Translations under genes and position numbers: made by a program
Source: Actinomycetes bacterium
GTDB taxonomy: Bacteria > Actinomycetota > Acidimicrobiia > Acidimicrobiales > RAAP-2
Direction of reading: 5' to 3'
DNA length: 64,000 bases
Assembly: GCA_021848365.1 (NCBI GenBank)
Contig: JAJZUS010000001.1
Span: forward strand, 1,145,517-1,209,516
In this document: in pieces, positions 8,779-16,446 of the stretch
Position numbering within the stretch: position 1 is the stretch's first letter
Layout: each line of letters starts with the position of its first letter
Notes under the pieces: model-generated
What the model was told of the DNA's origin: nothing
Database searches by the model: none
Seen by the model: the letters and a program-made list of their open reading frames with translations, nothing else

Positions 8779-11322
8779 GTGGACGCCGCGGACCTTCGCT
8801 CGACTTTCCTGACCTACTTTGCCGACCGGGGCCACACGGTCGTCCCCTCGGCGAGCCTGATCCCTCACGACCCGTCGCTGCTGTTCACGATCGCGGGCAT
8901 GGTGCCGTTCAAGCCGTACTTCCTCCAGGAGGAGACCCCACCCTTCCCGCGAGCCGTGTCGGTCCAGAAGTGCTTCCGCGCTCCCGACATCGACATCATC
9001 GGCACGACCCAGCGCCACCTCACGTTCTTCGAGATGATGGGGAACTTCTCCTTCGGGGACTACTTCAAGGAGGGGGCGATCCAATTCGCGTGGGGCCTGA
9101 TCACCGAGGGCTTCGGACTGGATCCCGAGCGGCTGTGGGTCACGGTCCACGTCTCGGACGACGACGCCGAGGCGATCTGGCGCGACACGATCGGCGTGCG
9201 ACCCGAGCGGATCCAGCGCCTCGACGAGGACAACTTCTGGGGCATGGGGGACTCGGGGCCGTGCGGACCGTGCTCGGAGATCTTCTACGACAAGGGGCCC
9301 GCCTTCGGGGCGGACGGTGGTCCGGCCTTCGGCGGTGACGACCGGTTCATCGAGTTCTGGAACCTCGTCTTCATGCAGTACGAACGGGGACCGGGGGCGT
9401 CCCTCACCGAGTTGCCGACGAAGAACATCGACACCGGCGCCGGATTCGAGCGAGTGCTCTCGATCCTGAACGGGGTCGAGTCAGTCTTCGCGACGGATCT
9501 CTTCACCCCGCTGCTCGACGCGGCGAGTCGGGCCGTTGACGCGCCCTACGGACGTGACGCGGCGACCGACATCGCGATCCGACGTATCGCCGAGCACGGT
9601 CGGGCGATGACGATGCTCGTGGCCGACGGCGTACTCCCGTCCAACGAGGGCCGGGGCTACGTGCTGCGGCGCATCGTGCGTCGGGCGATTCTCGCCGCTC
9701 GCCGATCCGGTTCGGACGCCTCCCTCGTCGCACCTCTCGTCGAGGCGACCATCGAGAAGATGGGCGACGCCTACCCGGTGCTCGGCCGGGACCGGGACCT
9801 CATCGTCGAGGTGCTCGAGCGGGAGGAGGCCGGATTCGCCCGCACGCTCCGCACCGGAATGTCGCTGCTCGACGAGGCCCGAGGGGATCTCGCCGCGACG
9901 GGTGCGACGGTCATCCCCGGCGACGTCGCGTTCCGACTCCACGACACGCACGGATTCCCCGTCGAACTCACGGCGGAGATCGCCGCGGAGAGCGGCCTCG
10001 AGATCGACCGAGTCGGCTTCGACGCCGCCATGGCGGCCCAGCGGGATCGGGCTCGCGCGGCGGCGAAGACCCTTCGGGTCGCCGACGACGCGCAGTACCG
10101 GGACCTCGTCGAGCGCTACGGCGTGACGACCTTCCTCGGCCGTGACCTCTCCCACTACTCGATCGAGACGAGCGTGGTGGCCCTGCTCAGCGCCGACGAC
10201 GGGACGACGGAGCTCTTCTTGGAGGAGACGCCGTTCTACGCCGAGTCCGGAGGACAGGTGGGCGATCGGGGGACGGTGGTCACCGAGACGGGTCGATTCG
10301 TCGTGGAGGACACCCAGTCGGTCGCGGGCGGACTGGTCGCCCACCGCGGGCGAGTGGTCGGCGAGGTGCTGCCGGGCCAGGTCGCCGTCGCCACCATTGA
10401 CCCGGAGCGGCGCGAGGCCACGCGACGCAATCACACGGCGACGCACCTGCTGCACGCGGGACTGCGTGCCGTGCTCGGCGACCACGTACGTCAGCAGGGA
10501 TCGTGGGTGGGGCCCGAGCGTCTGCGCTTCGACTTCGCCCACGGCACGGGTCTCGCGGCCCAGGAGGTCGCGGCCGTGCTCGACATGGTGAACGCCGACA
10601 TCGTCGCGAACAGCTCCGTCGACACGATCGAGACGTCCAAGCGCGACGCCGAGGCCATGGGGGCCGTCGCCTTCTTCGGAGACAAGTACGGCGAGCGCGT
10701 GCGCGTCGTTCGGGCCGGGCCGCACAGCCTGGAGTTCTGCGGGGGCACCCACGTCGACCGCCTGGGCGACATCGGTCAGATTCAACTCGTCAGCGAGGGA
10801 TCGATCGGGGCGAACACTCGTCGACTGGAAGCGGTCAGTGGGCTCGGTGCGGCTCGGCGGACGGCCGAGTTGGAGCGGGCCGTGGCCGCGGTCGCCGGCG
10901 CGCTGAAGACCTCCCAGGACGACATCCTCGGGGCGCTCGAGCGGGTCCTCACCCGTCAGCGAGACCTCGAGCGTGAGATCGGCTCGCTGCGCCAGGCACG
11001 TCTCACCGCCCTCGCCGACGAGTTGAGTCGGGGCGATGAGCCGGTGGTGGTGGCTCGCGTAGACGGGCTATCGGGAGAACAGCTCCGGGGCCTCGCGCGC
11101 GACGTCCAGGCCCGTGGCCGACGTCGGGTCGTCCTCGTCGGGGCCCACGAGGGCAAAGTGGCGCTGGCCGTGGCGACGGCCGACAGCGAGGACGCGGTCG
11201 CGCTCGTGCGAGAGCTGGCGCCCCTGGTTGGCGGAGGCGGGGGAGGATCGTCCCGGCTGGCCCTGGCCGGCGGACGCGACCTCGAGGGTATCGACCGCGT
11301 GGTGGCGGCCGCCCGAGCGTAA
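8779..11322 (+). CDS. alaS: Alanyl-tRNA synthetase
   Basis: 847 residues from GTG. Class II catalytic N-terminus (MVPFKPYFL, FCR-type FRAPDIDIIGTTQRHLTFFE, MGDSGPCGPCSEI). The editing domain has the zinc-binding HTATHLLH near residue 551 and CGGTH near 654. The C-terminal C-Ala domain ends with a glycine-rich GGGGGGSSRLALAGG. Charges tRNA-Ala and clears mischarged Ser/Gly. Followed 2 bases later by ruvX. Confidence 0.97.
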   Translation: MDAADLRSTFLTYFADRGHTVVPSASLIPHDPSLLFTIAGMVPFKPYFLQEETPPFPRAVSVQKCFRAPDIDIIGTTQRHLTFFEMMGNFSFGDYFKEGAIQFAWGLITEGFGLDPERLWVTVHVSDDDAEAIWRDTIGVRPERIQRLDEDNFWGMGDSGPCGPCSEIFYDKGPAFGADGGPAFGGDDRFIEFWNLVFMQYERGPGASLTELPTKNIDTGAGFERVLSILNGVESVFATDLFTPLLDAASRAVDAPYGRDAATDIAIRRIAEHGRAMTMLVADGVLPSNEGRGYVLRRIVRRAILAARRSGSDASLVAPLVEATIEKMGDAYPVLGRDRDLIVEVLEREEAGFARTLRTGMSLLDEARGDLAATGATVIPGDVAFRLHDTHGFPVELTAEIAAESGLEIDRVGFDAAMAAQRDRARAAAKTLRVADDAQYRDLVERYGVTTFLGRDLSHYSIETSVVALLSADDGTTELFLEETPFYAESGGQVGDRGTVVTETGRFVVEDTQSVAGGLVAHRGRVVGEVLPGQVAVATIDPERREATRRNHTATHLLHAGLRAVLGDHVRQQGSWVGPERLRFDFAHGTGLAAQEVAAVLDMVNADIVANSSVDTIETSKRDAEAMGAVAFFGDKYGERVRVVRAGPHSLEFCGGTHVDRLGDIGQIQLVSEGSIGANTRRLEAVSGLGAARRTAELERAVAAVAGALKTSQDDILGALERVLTRQRDLEREIGSLRQARLTALADELSRGDEPVVVARVDGLSGEQLRGLARDVQARGRRRVVLVGAHEGKVALAVATADSEDAVALVRELAPLVGGGGGGSSRLALAGGRDLEGIDRVVAAARA

Positions 11323-11324
11323 CG

Positions 11325-11741
11325 ATGGGGCGCATCCTCGGGCTGGATCCGGGATCTCGGCGCTGTGGCGTGGCGATCACGGACTCGGCTCGTTCGATGG
11401 CCTTTCCTCGACCGGCGCTCGAGGTCGGAGAGCACCTGCCCGTCATGATCGGGCAACTGGTGGAGGAGGAGTCGGTGGACCTCGTCGTCGTGGGACGACC
11501 GGTGGCCCTCTCGGGGCGCGAGACGTCGAGCACCCTCCTCGCCGACACCCTGTACCAGGCGTTACGCGACTCCCTCCACCACACGTCGGTGATCCAGTGG
11601 GACGAGCGCCTGACGACGCGCGAGGCGACGCGGCACCTGCACGCGGCCGGGCACCGAACCGAGTCCCATCGCGACCGCGTCGACAGTGCGGCCGCCACGG
11701 TGATGCTCGAGAGTTACCTGGAGTGGCTGCATGAGTCGTAG
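11325..11741 (+). CDS. ruvX: RuvX/YqgF family RNase H-like nuclease
   Basis: 138 residues, the usual length. RNase H fold with GLDPGSRRCGVAITD at the N-terminus, VVGRPVALSG in the middle and the C-terminal DERLTTREA then DSAAATVML, matching the YqgF acidic residues. The family acts in pre-16S rRNA 5' processing and has been proposed as a Holliday-junction resolvase. It sits between alaS and mltG, the classic alaS-yqgF-yceG order, and overlaps mltG by 11 bases. Confidence 0.92.
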   Translation: MGRILGLDPGSRRCGVAITDSARSMAFPRPALEVGEHLPVMIGQLVEEESVDLVVVGRPVALSGRETSSTLLADTLYQALRDSLHHTSVIQWDERLTTREATRHLHAAGHRTESHRDRVDSAAATVMLESYLEWLHES

Positions 11742-12735
11742 GCGCGCGCTCGTGGTGGCGATCGGGTCGCTCGCCGTCGTGGTGCTCGCGGCCGTGGGCT
11801 GGTTCCTGTACCAGGCGTATCCTCTGGGCCGACCCGGGAGTCCCGTCACGGTGACGGTAAGTCAGGGCGACTCCATCGCGGTGGTGGCCGGGCGACTCCA
11901 GACGGCGGGCGTCATCGGCTCGGCCTTCGCCTTCCGCCTGGACACCCTGGTGCTCGGCGGCCTGGTGGTGCACCCGGGCGACTACACGCTCGATCGGAAC
12001 TCGTCGTTCTCGACGGTGCGGGCCATCCTCAGTGCCCCGAGCGTCGACATCGTCCCGGGTCTCACCCTGCACGAGGTCGCCCTGCAGGTGGCCGCAGTCG
12101 AGGGAAGCGGCTACGCCGAGCAGTTCCTCGCCGCGGCGAGTGCGGCCGCGTCGACCAGCCCGTTTCGTCCGGCGGGCCGACTGGAGGGACTCATCGCCCC
12201 GGGCTGGTACCAGGTTCCGGCGGGTACGACCCCGCGGGCACTGCTCGACGAGATGACGGGTCGCTTCACGACCATGGCCGCCTCCCTCGGCCTCACGCCC
12301 GCCACGCGGGCCCACGGGCTCGACGCCTACCACCTGATCGTCGCCGCCTCCATCGTCGAGAAGGAGGGCTACCTCGTACGCAACATGGCGAACGTCGCGC
12401 GCGTCATCTACAACCGACTGGACGTCGGGATGCCACTGCAGATGGACTCGACGGTGCTCTACCCCCTGGGCATGGACGGAGGCACGGTGACGCCGGCGAT
12501 GCTCACGGTGCCCTCGCCCTACAACACCTACCTGAACGCGGGACTGACCCCTACGCCGATCTGCACGGTCTCGACCTCCGCGTTGGCGGCGGTCCTGCAC
12601 CCCACGTCGAGCGCCGCGAGTCGGCACTGGATCTACTTCACCCTGGTGAAGAAGGACGGCACGATGGCCTTCTCCGACACCAGCGCCCAGCAGCTGGCGA
12701 ACGAGCGCCTCGCGGCGTCGCGGGGGATCGGATGA
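11731..12735 (+). CDS. mltG: MltG/YceG-like endolytic transglycosylase
   Basis: 334 residues. One N-terminal membrane anchor (about residues 7-28) with a short cytoplasmic start, then a LysM-like region and the catalytic domain. VAASIVEKEGYLVRN carries the family's catalytic Glu, followed by ARVIYNRLDVGMPLQMDSTV and SPYNTYLNAGLTPTPI. Cleaves nascent peptidoglycan strands in the periplasm-side space and is thought to set glycan chain length. Coupled to aroE by ATGA. Confidence 0.94.
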   Translation: MSRRRALVVAIGSLAVVVLAAVGWFLYQAYPLGRPGSPVTVTVSQGDSIAVVAGRLQTAGVIGSAFAFRLDTLVLGGLVVHPGDYTLDRNSSFSTVRAILSAPSVDIVPGLTLHEVALQVAAVEGSGYAEQFLAAASAAASTSPFRPAGRLEGLIAPGWYQVPAGTTPRALLDEMTGRFTTMAASLGLTPATRAHGLDAYHLIVAASIVEKEGYLVRNMANVARVIYNRLDVGMPLQMDSTVLYPLGMDGGTVTPAMLTVPSPYNTYLNAGLTPTPICTVSTSALAAVLHPTSSAASRHWIYFTLVKKDGTMAFSDTSAQQLANERLAASRGIG

Positions 12736-13505
12736 GGTGGCGACTCGGGGTCGTCGGCTTTCCCGTCGCCCACTCCCTCTCGCCCCGGCTGCATCAGGCC
12801 GGCCTCGCCCTCGCGCACCTGGAGGGGGAGTCCACGACCCTCGAACTGCGCGAGGACCAGGCCCACGAGCTACGCGGACTGATGGGCGGTCGCTTCGACG
12901 CGCTGTCGGTGACGATGCCGCTCAAGGGCATCGCACGGGCCCTGGCCGACGACGTGGACGAAGTGGCCGCACGCGTGGGGGCCGTGAACTCGCTACTCCT
13001 GCGTGACGGACGCCTCCTCGGCGCCAACACCGACGGACCCGGTCTGCTGGACGCCCTCGAGGCCGAACTCTCCTTCAGCCCGAGCGGCCGTCGCGTCGTT
13101 CTGCTCGGGGCCGGCGGGGCCGCCCGCGGCATCGCCGACGCACTGGTGCGGGGCGGGTCCCACGTGCGAGTGCGCGCGCGCCGGCCCGACGCCGCGCGGG
13201 AGCTCGCCGACCTCGTCCCCGGCGTCGTGACCGACGATGACGGCGGACCGATCGACCTGGTCGTCAACACGACTCCGGTCACGGGACGCCCAGATCCGGA
13301 GCTCGAGAGGGGGGCGGGGCCCGGCACGGTCGTCGTCGATATAACGTATGAGCCTCGCCGCACACCGTGGCGGGCCCTCTACGACGGCGCGGGGTGCGCG
13401 ACGGCGAACGGGTTGGGAATGTTGGCCTACCAGGCGGCGCGCCAGATGTCGTGGTGGTGGGATCGGCCGGTGGACGGAGCGCGACTCCGGGAGGTCATCG
13501 CGTGA
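12732..13505 (+). CDS. aroE: Shikimate dehydrogenase
   Basis: 257 residues. The N-terminal substrate domain has GFPVAHSLSPRLHQAG and SVTMPLKG (the catalytic Lys is the K of MPLK), with NTDGPGLLDALE as the shikimate-binding Asn/Asp. The Rossmann domain has LLGAGGAARGIADAL. The C-terminus has NGLGMLAYQAARQMSWW. Reduces 3-dehydroshikimate in aromatic amino-acid synthesis. At 257 aa it is a little shorter than most. Overlaps the next gene by GTGA. Confidence 0.93.
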   Translation: MRWRLGVVGFPVAHSLSPRLHQAGLALAHLEGESTTLELREDQAHELRGLMGGRFDALSVTMPLKGIARALADDVDEVAARVGAVNSLLLRDGRLLGANTDGPGLLDALEAELSFSPSGRRVVLLGAGGAARGIADALVRGGSHVRVRARRPDAARELADLVPGVVTDDDGGPIDLVVNTTPVTGRPDPELERGAGPGTVVVDITYEPRRTPWRALYDGAGCATANGLGMLAYQAARQMSWWWDRPVDGARLREVIA

Positions 13506-14644
13506 CGGACACGCTGAGCGCGATCACGAGCCGGTCGGCGGTGCGCGACCCGTTCGACTGGTCGCTGTTCGGGGCACTCTCCCTCCTCGGGATCATCGGG
13601 GCCGGCATGATCTACTCGGCGACCCGCACCGCCCTGGCGAACGCCGGCTTCAACCCCCACTACTACCTCGAGCGCCAGGGGATGTTCGTCGTCATCGGCA
13701 TCGTCGTCATGTACGTGGTCTCGCGGATCGACTACCGGCGTCTCGAAGTCCTCGCCACCCCGCTCTACGTCCTCTCGCTCTTCGCCCTGGCGGGAGTCTT
13801 CGTCGCGGGTCAGAGTGCGCTCGGCGCGCAGCGCTGGTACAACCTCGGCTTCATTCAGGTCCAGCCCAGCGAGTTCACGGTCCTCGTGTTGATACTCGCC
13901 ATCAGCACCTACGTCCAGCGACGCCCGGACGGGCTCTCGATGTACGACGTGATCCGGATCCTCGTGATGGGTGCGGTGCCTCTTGGGATGATCATCCTGC
14001 AGCCCGATCTGGGCACGGGGATCATCATCGTCCTGGTGGTGGCGGCCATGATGGTGATCGCCGGCGTGCCCCCACGATTCATGTGGTTCCTCACGGTGAT
14101 GGGGTCGGTCGGCGTCGCGGGGGCCGTCTACTTCCAGCTGCTCCACCGGTACCAGGTGGATCGGTTCGTCTCGTTCCTCAACCAGAACTCGACCAATCCG
14201 GCCCTCGCCCCGCTCATCTACGAGGTCTCGAACGCGAAGAGCGCCATCGGATCGGGCGGGCTCCACGGCGCGGGCCTCTTCCGGGGCCTCCAGACCGTTC
14301 TCGGCTACGTGCCCGAGCAGCGTACGGACTTCATCTTCACCGCGATCGGCGAGCAGCTCGGCTTCATTGGCTCGGTGGCGATCGTGCTGCTCCTCGCGTT
14401 CGTCGCCTTCCGGATGTTCCGCATCGGACGTACGGCGCGGGACGTCATGGGCCGCGTGATCGGACTGGGCGTCTTCATCTTCTTCGCTTTCAGCTCGTTC
14501 GAGAACATCGGGATGACCATGGGGATCATGCCCGTGACCGGCATCCCCCTCCCACTCCTCAGTTACGGGGGGTCGGCGGTGCTCGTCTTCTACACCGCGG
14601 GTGGCCTCGTGCTGTCGGTGTCGCGTCGGCGGGGTGGCGCGTGA
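13502..14644 (+). CDS. rodA: SEDS-family peptidoglycan glycosyltransferase, RodA type
   Basis: 380 residues from the GTG overlapping the aroE stop. Ten hydrophobic segments with SEDS landmarks: GAQRWYNLGFIQVQPSEF, LQPDLGTGIII, VPEQRTDFIFTAIGEQLGF (the Asp of TDF is the family's catalytic residue) and GIPLPLLSYGGSA. It polymerises lipid II into glycan strands with a class B PBP partner. No PBP gene is adjacent, so RodA versus FtsW assignment rests on sequence flavour only. Confidence 0.88.
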   Translation: MTDTLSAITSRSAVRDPFDWSLFGALSLLGIIGAGMIYSATRTALANAGFNPHYYLERQGMFVVIGIVVMYVVSRIDYRRLEVLATPLYVLSLFALAGVFVAGQSALGAQRWYNLGFIQVQPSEFTVLVLILAISTYVQRRPDGLSMYDVIRILVMGAVPLGMIILQPDLGTGIIIVLVVAAMMVIAGVPPRFMWFLTVMGSVGVAGAVYFQLLHRYQVDRFVSFLNQNSTNPALAPLIYEVSNAKSAIGSGGLHGAGLFRGLQTVLGYVPEQRTDFIFTAIGEQLGFIGSVAIVLLLAFVAFRMFRIGRTARDVMGRVIGLGVFIFFAFSSFENIGMTMGIMPVTGIPLPLLSYGGSAVLVFYTAGGLVLSVSRRRGGA

Positions 14645-15063
14645 GCGAGGAGAACGCGACCTACCGCGTCCTGCAGGTCTCGTCGGTCGTCTTCGACCTC
14701 GACGATCCCTCGCCGACCCTTCATCTCCACGAAGCCGAGGAGCCCTACCGCGCGCTGTCGATCCCGGTGGCCCTGGCCGACGCGCAGGCCCTCCAGGCGG
14801 CGCTCGCCAACCGGACGGGCCGACGCCCGAGCACGCACGAGCTGTTCGCCCAGGTCCTCGCGGCGTCACGGGTCGACGTCGTGGCCGCCCGCATCGAGAG
14901 TGCCGAGGGCGGTCTGTTCCGCGCGAGTCTCGACCTGATGACCCCCGCGGGGCGCGTCGTCGTGGACGCCCGAACCTCGGACGCCGTCACCCTGGCGCTC
15001 CGTCAGGCCGTCGTGGCGCCCATCCTGTGTCGCGAGGACGTCCTCGCGGCGCTCAACCCCTGA
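14641..15063 (+). CDS. DUF151 / bifunctional-nuclease-like protein
   Basis: 140 residues from the GTG that overlaps the preceding stop. The sequence follows the BFN/DUF151 pattern: PTLHLHE near residue 25, a LSIPVALADAQAL segment, TGRRPSTHELFAQVL, and the C-terminal DARTSDAVTLALR (D-A-R-x-S-D-A is the conserved family core). Family members are small cytoplasmic proteins with reported in vitro nuclease activity; the role in bacteria is unclear. Its last bases overlap the end of the minus-strand SEDS gene by 11 bases. Confidence 0.8.
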   Translation: MSEENATYRVLQVSSVVFDLDDPSPTLHLHEAEEPYRALSIPVALADAQALQAALANRTGRRPSTHELFAQVLAASRVDVVAARIESAEGGLFRASLDLMTPAGRVVVDARTSDAVTLALRQAVVAPILCREDVLAALNP

Positions 15064-16426
15064 GGGCGACGCGTCGAATCTCGCCCCCGCGCGGCTCCAC
15101 GGCGTTCTCGTGGCTGATGCGCAGCAGTAGGGCGACGATGACGTAGTTGGCGAGCAGCGAGCTCCCGCCGTACGCCATGAAGGGCAGCACGATGCCGGTG
15201 AAGGGGAGGAGGCGGAGGATCCCGGCCATGATGAAGAAGGCCTGGAGGCCGACGACCGCGGTGAGCGCGGTCGCGGCGAGACGGACGTAGTCGGAGTGGG
15301 CGCGCTGGGCGATGCGGAATCCCTCGCCCACGAAGAGGGCGAAGAGTCCGATAATGATCACGATGCCCACGAATCCCAGCTCCTCGCCGAGGGCCGCGAA
15401 GATCATGTCCGACGTGACCTCGGGGATGGAGCCAGACTGCCCGAGCCCGAGTCCGGTCCCGGTCATTCCGCCGGCCGCGAGGGAGAACCAGCCGTAGGCG
15501 AGTTGGTGGGAAAAGTTGAAGTTGGCGCTGGACCAGGGATCGAGCCACAGGCTGACGCGGGCGTGCACCTGGGTGAAGAACTGGGCCGCGACCGCGGCGC
15601 CCACGGCGAAGAGCCCCACGCTCAGTGCGACGTAGGTCTTGAGCCCGGTCGTGACCCAGAGCATGGCGACGAAGAGGACGAACAGGAGCATCGCGAAGCC
15701 GATGTCGTTCTCCCCACCGAGGATGGCCAGTGCGAAGCCCCACGCCCCGAGGATCGGCAGGAGGGCGCGCGGGGCGACGATGGCTCGCGAGCCCAGGCGC
15801 TGGGTCGGGGTCGAGAGGAGGTCGCGGTTGGCGGCGAAGTAGGAGGCGAAGAAGAAGGCGAGCAGGATCTTCGCGATCTCGACGGGTTGGAAGGACAGCG
15901 GTCCGAGGGCCACCCAGAGCCGCGCGCCGTAGACCGATACCCCGATGCCCGGGACGAGGGGAAGGACGAGCAGGAAGAGTGCCCCAGCGAGGGTCAGGTA
16001 CCGGTAGCGGTCCAGGTCGCGCACGTGACGGACGAGAGCGAGCGTCGCGACCACGGCGACGGCGCTGATGAGGAACCACACGGCCTGGTAGCCGGCGCGG
16101 ACCGGGTTCCAGCGTGATATCTCCACGAAGCCGATGCCGTTGAGCAGGATCGCGATGGGCAGCAGTACCTGGGACGACAGCGGGGCGAGACGACGTACGG
16201 CGACGTGTAGGACCAGACTGATGACCACGAGGGCCCCGAGGAAGAGCCAGAGGCGTGGCGGCATCGTCCCCTGAGCTCCGAGCGAGGCGAGGGAGTAGAA
16301 GGCGGTGACGACGATCCAGGCGAGGGCGAGCAGGCCCAACTCGGTCCGCCGTCGAGCGCGAGGCCGCGGTGCGTCGTCCTGCGGGGTGGGCGTCGCCACC
16401 CGAGACGTCGCCGCGTGCCTCGCCAC
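15053..16426 (-). CDS. Second SEDS-family glycosyltransferase (FtsW/RodA superfamily)
   Basis: 457 residues from GTG. A basic Pro/Arg-rich cytoplasmic N-terminus of about 30 residues precedes roughly eleven hydrophobic segments. SEDS landmarks are present: ARLWVALGPLSFQPVEIAKI, GGENDIGFAMLLF, LGQSGSIPEVTSDMIFAALG (candidate catalytic Asp in TSD) and LPFMAYGGSSLLANY. It resembles the longer actinobacterial FtsW/RodA proteins usually found beside penicillin-binding proteins and kinases, but here it stands alone and faces a second SEDS gene tail to tail. Start chosen because TACTCT lies exactly 6 bases upstream of the GTG. Confidence 0.88.
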   Translation of the reverse strand: MARHAATSRVATPTPQDDAPRPRARRRTELGLLALAWIVVTAFYSLASLGAQGTMPPRLWLFLGALVVISLVLHVAVRRLAPLSSQVLLPIAILLNGIGFVEISRWNPVRAGYQAVWFLISAVAVVATLALVRHVRDLDRYRYLTLAGALFLLVLPLVPGIGVSVYGARLWVALGPLSFQPVEIAKILLAFFFASYFAANRDLLSTPTQRLGSRAIVAPRALLPILGAWGFALAILGGENDIGFAMLLFVLFVAMLWVTTGLKTYVALSVGLFAVGAAVAAQFFTQVHARVSLWLDPWSSANFNFSHQLAYGWFSLAAGGMTGTGLGLGQSGSIPEVTSDMIFAALGEELGFVGIVIIIGLFALFVGEGFRIAQRAHSDYVRLAATALTAVVGLQAFFIMAGILRLLPFTGIVLPFMAYGGSSLLANYVIVALLLRISHENAVEPRGGEIRRVALRG

Positions 16427-16431
16427 GCTCT

Positions 16432-16438
16432 TAGAGTA
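16432..16438. promoter_or_regulatory. Overlapping divergent -10 elements (SEDS gene / ppk)
   Basis: The plus strand reads TAGAGT at 16432-16437 (9 bases before the ppk ATG). The minus strand reads TACTCT at 16438-16433 (6 bases before the SEDS GTG). The whole intergenic gap is 20 bases, so one near-symmetric sequence (CTCTTAGAGTA) must serve both directions. This is inferred from position and symmetry. Confidence 0.5.
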
Positions 16439-16446
16439 GTCGTACC

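Noticed and set aside
9481-10785. Long minus-strand open frame opposite alaS
   Set aside because: Complementary-strand frame typical of high-GC genes; the plus strand holds a complete alanyl-tRNA synthetase with all motifs.
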